Shown piece after piece: positions 58,200 through 64,000 of a stretch of DNA of 64,000 nt. Within the stretch, counting starts at the first letter, position 1. Each line of letters opens with the position of its first letter. The stretch is taken from contig CAKAKS010000038.1 in assembly GCA_916700875.1 (NCBI GenBank), positions 18,559,326 to 18,623,325 on the forward strand, read 5' to 3'. Below the pieces are notes generated by a model. The model worked only from the letters and a program-made list of their open reading frames with translations. It had not been told where the DNA came from and ran no database searches. The translations under genes and the position numbers were made by a program. This DNA comes from Sebastes aleutianus. Its lineage: Eukaryota; Chordata; Actinopteri; Perciformes; Sebastidae.

Positions 58200-59553
58200 G
58201 CATAATGCTCCTCTCCTACACAGCTATTCTTAGTAAATGTGTGTCTGATAAATTGCCTCAAGTCCAAAAGTAGCCTATTGAGTTTGGGCTACTTCTAAAG
58301 AGTGCAGCCTCATAACCTGAGCAGCCAGCCTCTATTGCATATACTGCTGCTGTCCCAGAGCCAGAGCAGTGTTTAAACAAGCAATAAAAATGAATTATTA
58401 CCAAACGCATGCGAAGACTCAGCCCCTTTTTAGCACAGGAATTTGGGAGTCCCGTATGAAAATGTAAGTGGGGTTTTATTTGTGCACATTACGCCACAAT
58501 TGGTCTCCTTAATGTCCGTCTCATTCATGCCACGGAGTGATTTACGAGCTCCTGAAGGCAAACATGGCTCGGGTATTCGCCTGCAACATGCACACAATGT
58601 TAAGAGCCCTCAGAGTCATGCTATATAGATCCGTGCTGGCAGTGTTTGCTTTTACTCTCCAAAGTATGAAGTTTGGAGGTGAAAATAAAAATAATCTGCA
58701 TTAGGGTTTCTGTAGGCAGCTTGAAATATAGTGCCAGCATGTCTGTGTAAATCTAAGATTTTTTTTAAGTAATTACAGCAAAAGAAATGCTACTATTCTT
58801 GCATAAATAATTGGATAATAAACTGCTAATTACCAGACAACTATATTTAAAAAAAAAAAAAAAGGTTTAACACCAAAGTTTTAAATAAGAAAATTAACTG
58901 CCTTTGCATTAATTTTATAAAAACAAAATACAGATGTTTTTATGTTTCAGTTAACTTTTTAAAACAATCCGCATTATGTTGAAATTAAATCCTACAATAA
59001 AAGTAAATTTCAATCGTGTGTGTGCCTTCACAACTCAACGCGGAGTAGAGACTATTTATATTCATTGCCAACCTGTTGTTGAATTTGCATAACGTCTCTA
59101 TCTTTTTATGCCCTACTTTTTTTTATTTTGCATATTTTCTACATGAATAATTCAAGCAAAAAAAATATCCAGTCTGTAAATAGAAAAAAGAATGACTCAA
59201 AACACCAGGGGAGAAAAAAAAGGATTGTAGCAAGTTAATTGTATTCTAACAAAAATATCCAAGACATTGGAAGCTATACAAAAATAAAATGACCAGGTTC
59301 CATAGGCCTATAATATTGTATAATTATTCACATACACTCATAATTTTCCATTCCAAGAGATCAATTCTGTTATGGTAATTACAAGTTTGAGTAGAGCTAT
59401 TTTCAGTGATTTTCATTTCATCCTTACCTTTGTATTAAGTCAAATATCAACAGAATAAATGTGCCGAATATACAAATAACATCAGAGTTTAATAGCCTGA
59501 TATTTATTGTCCTCGAGTTAAAAAAAGGAAAAGCTATTGTGATTGATTTTCAG
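58200..59553 (-). other. hoxa2a: hoxa2a 3' UTR and downstream AT-rich sequence
   Basis: This is AT-rich non-coding sequence after the hoxa2a stop, without obvious interspersed repeats apart from an A14 run near 58851. AATAAA candidates on the gene strand (TTTATT on plus) occur at 59503-59508, only 46 bp past the stop, and near 59120. The true end of the transcript is undetermined. Confidence 0.4.
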
Positions 59554-61246
59554 TTAATAGTTCAGATGCTGCAGGTCGATTGTAGTTAGGGACTCCGAGA
59601 AAAAATAGAAACTGTCCGTAGAAATGTCCACGGGGCTGTCCAGAGACTCGCACAGGCTCGGCGAGGCTGCATCTGAGAGCTGCAGGCAGGAATCCGACGA
59701 GAATACTTGAAAATCGTGTATAGAAACATCCAGGGCCGGGGGACTGTCGCTATTGTCTGGGCCAGAGCAGGCCGAGCCCGGGCCCATTGTTGACATGCAG
59801 CCCGGAACAGTGGGTGCCTGGATGGGGAAATGTTTCAGATTTTTGTCATTGCTGTTCAGCGACGCAGCAGCAGCAAAGCTCATGGACTCTCCATTGTGGA
59901 GCTGAGTTGTGTTATTCTGAAAGGAGCAGGTATCTCTCTCCAGCAGAGCTCCACTCCTCTCATACAGAGGGCCTTCTTCCTCGTCCTCCTCCTCCTCTTC
60001 GTCGGTGTGGATGCCGTCCTCTGTGCACGTCCCTTTCCCATCCCCGTTGTGGTTGTGGTTCTCCTTGCTCTGCGTCTGCCTCTTGTGCTTCATGCGCCGG
60101 TTCTGGAACCACACTTTGACCTGCCTCTCGGTGAGCTCCAGCAGGGCCGCTATTTCCACTCTCCTCGGCCGGCACAGATACTTGTTGAAGTGGAACTCCT
60201 TCTCCAGCTCCAGCAGCTGGGTGTTGGTGTACGCAGTCCTCAGCCGACGAGAGCCTCCTCCTCCTCCACCTCCACCACCGCTGCTATCCACAATCTCAGG
60301 CGAGCCTGGGAAATAAGCATGGGGATTAAAAAATGCAGGGCACTATACAGTTACATAACCCGGCTGCTCGTGCATCTCCAAAATTATGGCTCTCACAATC
60401 CACTAGAGAGTGGTTTGCACAACATGCTGCAGCAAAATGGCCGCTGGAGCTTATTGCCTGTGTGCAACCCCTGTATCCAAAAGCCATTACAGCATTAAAG
60501 ATACTGTTTTACACATAAAATAACAGTCCAGCATGAGCGTGTGCACTAAAAAGCAGCAGCGAGGTCCAGGCTGTGCGTGCATGGGGATATACTATAATGA
60601 ATGCTCCAGCTGCCCTCCTCGGCAACGGCACTCCATCACTCTTCATTACTGTCACACATCAAAACTCTGCTATACGGCTAGGGGGAATAAATCATCTTAC
60701 ATCACAAAAACTTTTTACCCAAACTTTTTTTTTTCTTTCTCTTGCTTCATACACAATCGTAGCAAAAGCAATAACCATAAATCAATCAGAATTTGTTTTT
60801 TTAATGAAAGGCCTATACTGCATGAGCTCCAATTTAGCAACAGATAGTAAACACTTTTTTGCAAGTGTTTTTGAAAATCACCCACCTTTTGGAGAAAAAC
60901 ACTCGTGTCCATTTGAGATGGTGGAAGTAGAGGTCGGCAGGTGGCTCCTCTTGGAGGCTTTCTTCTCCCGCATCCAGGGGTACTCCGGCGGTAAGGAGGC
61001 GGTGGGCAGCGGGCTGCATCCGTCGGGGCTGTGTCTGGGCCGGCCGTGCCGCGGATGGCTGCTCGGATTCAGGCTAGGAATGGTCTGCTCAAAGGGAGGA
61101 GGAATCAGTGTCGGGCGTGAAAGCGTCGAGCTCTTGATTGATGAACTTTGAAATGAATCAGCGACAGGGGGGAAAGATGTCAGGCACTCAGCAAGCGACG
61201 GCTGACTATTGATAAAACCGCTCTCTCGCTCGAATTCGTAATTCAT
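59554..61246 (-). CDS. hoxa2a: Homeobox protein Hox-A2a (two exons)
   Basis: Hoxa2 is a nuclear homeodomain factor that patterns the anterior hindbrain and second pharyngeal arch. Exon 1 is 61246-60886 and ends CCAAAAG|GTGGGTG in phase 1. Exon 2 is 60305-59554, after a TTTCCCAG acceptor. The total is 1113 nt, 370 residues plus stop. The start is the first ATG (MNYEFERE); the frame upstream offers only a GTG. Residues 1-60 match the Hoxa2 signature (FINSQPSLAECLTSFPPVAD). The YPWM hexapeptide is at 89-92, a nine-glycine run at 130-138, and the homeodomain at about 139-198 (RTAYTNTQLLELEKEF to KVWFQNRRMKHKRQTQ). A Glu/Asp-rich stretch and the Hoxa2 C-terminus (TTIDLQHLNY) follow. All sequence features indicate a functional gene. 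The a-copy label follows from linkage to hoxa1a; hoxa2b sits in the Ab cluster, without a hoxa1 in known teleosts. Confidence 0.95.
60306..60885 (-). other. hoxa2a: hoxa2a intron (phase 1)
   Basis: This 580-bp intron has GT/AG boundaries. On the gene strand it contains CTGATTGATTTAT (Hox/Pbx-like, about 60778-60790) and TGACAG (Prep/Meis core, 60649-60654). The mouse Hoxa2 intron is known to house a rhombomere 4 enhancer built from Hox/Pbx and Prep/Meis sites, so these are plausible counterparts. No repeats are seen. Confidence 0.8.
60778..60790 (-). promoter_or_regulatory. Candidate intronic Hox/Pbx bipartite site
   Basis: The gene strand reads TGATTGATTT, which fits TGATNNATNN. A Prep/Meis core (TGACAG) lies about 125 bp further into the intron at 60649-60654. 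Position and type recall the intronic r4 element described for Hoxa2. The wider spacing is a caution. Confidence 0.4.
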
Positions 61247-61640
61247 CTCCGCTCCCTCTGAGAGCACGAGGAAAAGTTTTTTTTATATAAATGTTGCGGC
61301 TCAGTGAGGACGAGAAATAAAAAAATCATTAAAAAAAATCTCCTGGTGGTGTTTTTTTTTTTTTTTCTATATCACTGATTCAACCGTATGGGGACCGAGC
61401 TACTATTAAACTATTGAATTCATGGAGACAAGGTTGAAATTGGACCGAATTTGCCTGTCACATGATTACCTCTGCCCAATGACAATTTGGGGTTTAATCA
61501 AAAGGAGCCACTGTTGTGCCTGATTGATCCAAAAACTCTGGTGAAGAAACGCCTCGCTCAGCTGTGAGGACGACTGTTTTTATTTACATCTTTGTCCGCT
61601 CAGTTTATCCTCTTCTCGCCCTCTCCAGTCCAGTCCACTA
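61247..61640 (-). promoter_or_regulatory. hoxa2a: hoxa2a proximal promoter region
   Basis: The sequence directly upstream of the hoxa2a ATG is non-repetitive apart from short T and A runs. It carries a perfect TGATTGATCC Hox/Pbx-type site (plus strand, 61521-61530), CTGTCA (61455-61460) followed by CATGATTACC, and CCCAATGACAATTTGGGG containing a CCAAT core (61476-61480). An AT-rich TTATATAAAA (61281-61290, gene strand) lies only about 36 bp before the ATG, too close for an ordinary TATA box unless the leader is very short. Confidence 0.5.
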
Positions 61641-61774
61641 AGCTACAAAATGTGTTTTTTAAGAATGGCTGACGCTCACTATTACAGGGAAGGAGCCCAG
61701 CCTAGGGTGCGCGGATTCGTGCACTCCTCTTTCTCGTATTGTTTGAGGATGTCAGTCGAGAACGCCCCCACCAC

Positions 61775-61831
61775 TCACACACACACATACACACACACGC
61801 ACACACAAGCACATACACACACACACACACA
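61775..61831 (+). repeat. CA-rich microsatellite, interrupted
   Basis: ACACACATACACAC units upstream of hoxa2a. Confidence 0.9.
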
Positions 61832-62839
61832 TTTCATGCCAGTAGCTATTCATACTTGCAAGAGTCAGGCTTCAGAGGTGAAAAAAAAACATATCCCAAA
61901 AAACTGATATTGAGACTTCTCGACAAACCTCAACAATCCAGTCTGCTCAGTGAGTTTTAGGCTCCAGAATAAATATAATTCTCCAAAGATGCATAATAAT
62001 GAAATATGAAGTGCATCCATTGACATGTGTTGCAATAAAAAGCCCATCCATTAAGTTAATACTGACGGATATGACAGTCCCATAACAGCTGTTTAACATT
62101 TTACACATTGGGTCCAGAAACTGTGTACAAAGATACACACGCATATGTATGCATGTGCACTCGTATAGGCATTGTTATTATATGCTATTTATGTGGCCTC
62201 TTTAGATATAATATCAAAACACGTATATGTTTTCGTTTATATCACAAAAGGTCGATTTTATAACGAGGTCATGCGCGCCCATGTGCGTGCACAAGCCCAC
62301 AAACACTAAGATAAACACACAGGAGCTCTTTCATTTTGGGGCTTGGTAATAGTCACATTTTTCGATAACCAAAAAGTGCCATAATTGTTACCTTATTTTA
62401 AATATTATCCTAATATTTAGACTGGTGTTGAAAGTAGAAAACCACAAGCCTATATAGAGCAGGGTTTACTGGGAGGACAGCAGCTATACAATGATGTGAA
62501 AGGCGTCTCACTGTATATTTCCAGTATCAAGTCTACCTGAAATGCAACGAAGCAAACACCATCACGTTCACAATCGACCATTTACAATGAATCCATTTGC
62601 AGGGTTATTATGTAAATGGAATCGTTATTGAATGGCGCTTCCCTGCAGTGTTTGGTTTTATAGCCCTTCCACAATAATCTGTGAAAGCCACATTTGGGAT
62701 GTTTTTCGTCAAGCAGTACATGTATTTTCATTCTCCCTCCCAAAAAAAAATTATGGCTTGGTGAGTATAAGAGAAGGGAAGAAGAGAAGTGGTAGGCCTC
62801 TCTCGGTTTGTTGCTTATATACCAAACAAAGAGTCCTGG

Positions 62840-62890
62840 AAGCCTGTGCGCGATCAATCTTACTCGCCAAAAGGTCTGACAGCTCGGTGC
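62840..62890 (-). promoter_or_regulatory. Candidate Hox/Pbx plus Prep/Meis module upstream of hoxa2a
   Basis: The gene strand shows CTGTCA (62877-62882), then 16 bases, then AGATTGATCG (62851-62860). The latter is a textbook Hox/Pbx bipartite sequence, and the pair resembles r4 modules of vertebrate Hoxb1, Hoxb2 and Hoxa2. It lies about 1.6 kb upstream of the hoxa2a start, inside a low-repeat island (about 62780-63130). Confidence 0.5.
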
Positions 62891-63318
62891 CCTCACAACA
62901 CATTTAAGGCTTCTAACTCTCCCCCGGATCAAATGCAGCCAGGAAGCGGCGAGAAACACTGGCCACTCAGATTAGAACCAGTTTTCTGTTCGCAGTTGTA
63001 GACGGGCTGTCGCTGGAGGGATCTTTTATAAGATAAATAAGAATCCATCTACCCGAGATGCGACCATTTCCTTTTTTGAAGGAGGCGGTATTAGTGCGCC
63101 AACGGTGAGTATAGGGCGAAGCAGCTTCTCCACCTGGCTTTTATCTTTGAATTGTGACTGCATTTACACAAAAGACACTATTTGTCGTTTTGGTTTTAGA
63201 CATGCAGTATGTTTGTGAGAGGACCAGACCGTGTGGTGGTGAAGGACAGAGTTGCTAGGGAGAAGAGATGGATGGCTTTTTTTTGGAATTACGCACAGGC
63301 TTTGTGTGCGAGGAAAAG

Positions 63319-63327
63319 GAGTGGGTG
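63319..63327 (+). promoter_or_regulatory. Candidate Krox20 (Egr2) site
   Basis: GAGTGGGTG fits the Krox20 consensus GNGNGGGNG. It lies about 2.07 kb upstream of the hoxa2a ATG. The mouse Hoxa2 r3/r5 enhancer, which needs Krox20 sites, lies at about that distance. A nine-base degenerate match is weak evidence alone. Confidence 0.35.
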
Positions 63328-64000
63328 GCGGCATTTAGTGGACCCCAGCCTGTCCTACACACTTGTCTTTACAGCAGGATTGATTTAGGAGCACTTTCCC
63401 ACGGATGGAACACGCAACGAAAAGAAAATACAAATCTTCTGTTTCACTTAAAACGTTATTTATGTGCTACCTGTGTGTATGGGCGCATATGGGTCAAATC
63501 AGCGTCTTGCTGTGCATGCGTGTGCGTGTGCGCGCGTGTGTCTGTGTTGGATGCAGGAATACTCAGCTTTTTTTTTTTTTAACTGTGACACACCATGGTT
63601 CAATTGTTCTAGGTTTCCCTGCTAACCATATGTCAGGGTTACTAATGTTCATGCCCTTTTATATCAATCAGATTGAAAATTATTTCTGGGGAAGAAATAA
63701 TACTGCAGTTAAACACAAAGGCAAATGCACAAAGAGTAAACATGGTACAAAAATGTTTTTTGGTAATTTGATGAGAGAAGTAGAGGGGTCTTTGAGCTAT
63801 GCTAAAACAATGCTTATATTCTTTTGTAAATCTCACATTTTTTCAGAGGAAAGAAAAACAGAGATTTACAAAACGATATACTCATTTAGCTCCATTTGAG
63901 CGTGTATTTTATTTTTTTCAGCAATGCCAGGAATTACTGCAAGCAATTGAAATTAATTATGATTATATATTTTTTTTAAATGTAGAATAATTTCTATGAA

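Larger units (their letters stand above)
61641..64000. other. hoxa2a upstream intergenic DNA towards hoxa3a
   Basis: No Hox3 exon or other coding exon is recognisable. The stretch has a CA-rich run (61775-61831), an alternating purine/pyrimidine GTGCG tract (about 63510-63546), a T run near 63570, and AT-rich sequence at the right edge. The least repetitive and most enhancer-like part is about 62780-63340, with the Hox/Pbx, Prep/Meis and Krox20 candidates listed separately. A hoxa3a gene would be expected beyond the right edge. Confidence 0.5.

Noticed and set aside
59554..61246. Assignment as hoxa2b
   Set aside because: Teleost HoxAb clusters have no hoxa1 neighbour; linkage favours hoxa2a, though a phylogeny would be decisive.
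61247..61267. Extra seven residues upstream of hoxa2a MNYEFERE
   Set aside because: The upstream start would be GTG; the conserved Hoxa2 N-terminus begins at the ATG at 61246.
61281..61290. TTATATAAAA as the hoxa2a TATA box
   Set aside because: It lies only about 36 bp before the ATG, leaving almost no leader; a fortuitous AT-rich stretch is more likely.

Overview
The window looks like genomic DNA from a ray-finned (teleost) fish and holds the anterior (3') end of a HoxAa cluster. Two homeobox genes are intact on the minus strand. hoxa1a spans 51677-54214 (two exons, 326 codons plus stop) and hoxa2a spans 59554-61246 (two exons, 370 codons plus stop). Paralogue identity rests on the N-terminal motifs, the TFDWM and YPWM hexapeptides, the homeodomains and the C-termini. 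The a copy is inferred because hoxa1 is retained only in the Aa cluster of described teleosts. An intact hoxa2a beside hoxa1a, as in percomorphs, argues against zebrafish, where hoxa2a is reported lost. The repeat content (TTAA- and hAT-type MITEs, L2-like and RNase H-bearing LINEs, a tRNA-type SINE, very long CA/TG tracts) also fits a teleost.

Layout: 1-51.6 kb is a gene desert on the 3' side of hoxa1a. I recognise no coding exon there, and skap2 and snx10 are not visible. It is a patchwork of interspersed repeats, simple repeats and low-repeat islands rich in homeodomain, RFX and nuclear-receptor motifs. From 51.7-54.2 kb lies hoxa1a, with a LINE-derived fragment in its intron. From 54.2-59.5 kb lies an unusually repeat-laden hoxa1a-hoxa2a interval. 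From 59.5-61.25 kb lies hoxa2a. From 61.25-64 kb is its upstream flank towards hoxa3a, which is not reached.

The most interesting signal is a set of retinoic-acid-response-type elements in the desert. Three perfect DR5 elements (24378-24394, extended to a triple half-site array from 24367; 25018-25034; 45040-45056) are joined by two near-perfect DR5s (31756-31772, 47909-47925), a perfect DR1 (31817-31829) and a perfect inverted nuclear-receptor palindrome (26564-26579). Mouse Hoxa1 is controlled by a 3' DR5 RARE, so this looks like a multi-element retinoid landscape. Around hoxa2a, candidate Hox/Pbx sites occur in the intron, the proximal flank and about 1.6 kb upstream. The upstream one has a Prep/Meis site nearby, and a Krox20-type site lies about 2.1 kb upstream. 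This recalls the hindbrain enhancer logic known for vertebrate Hoxa2.

Structurally notable items are a roughly 2.9 kb AT-rich satellite that changes strand about three times, two adjacent LINE fragments sharing the same 5' boundary in and beside hoxa1a, and a hAT MITE with an exact 8-bp target duplication. All motif calls were made by eye; no alignment or database search was run.
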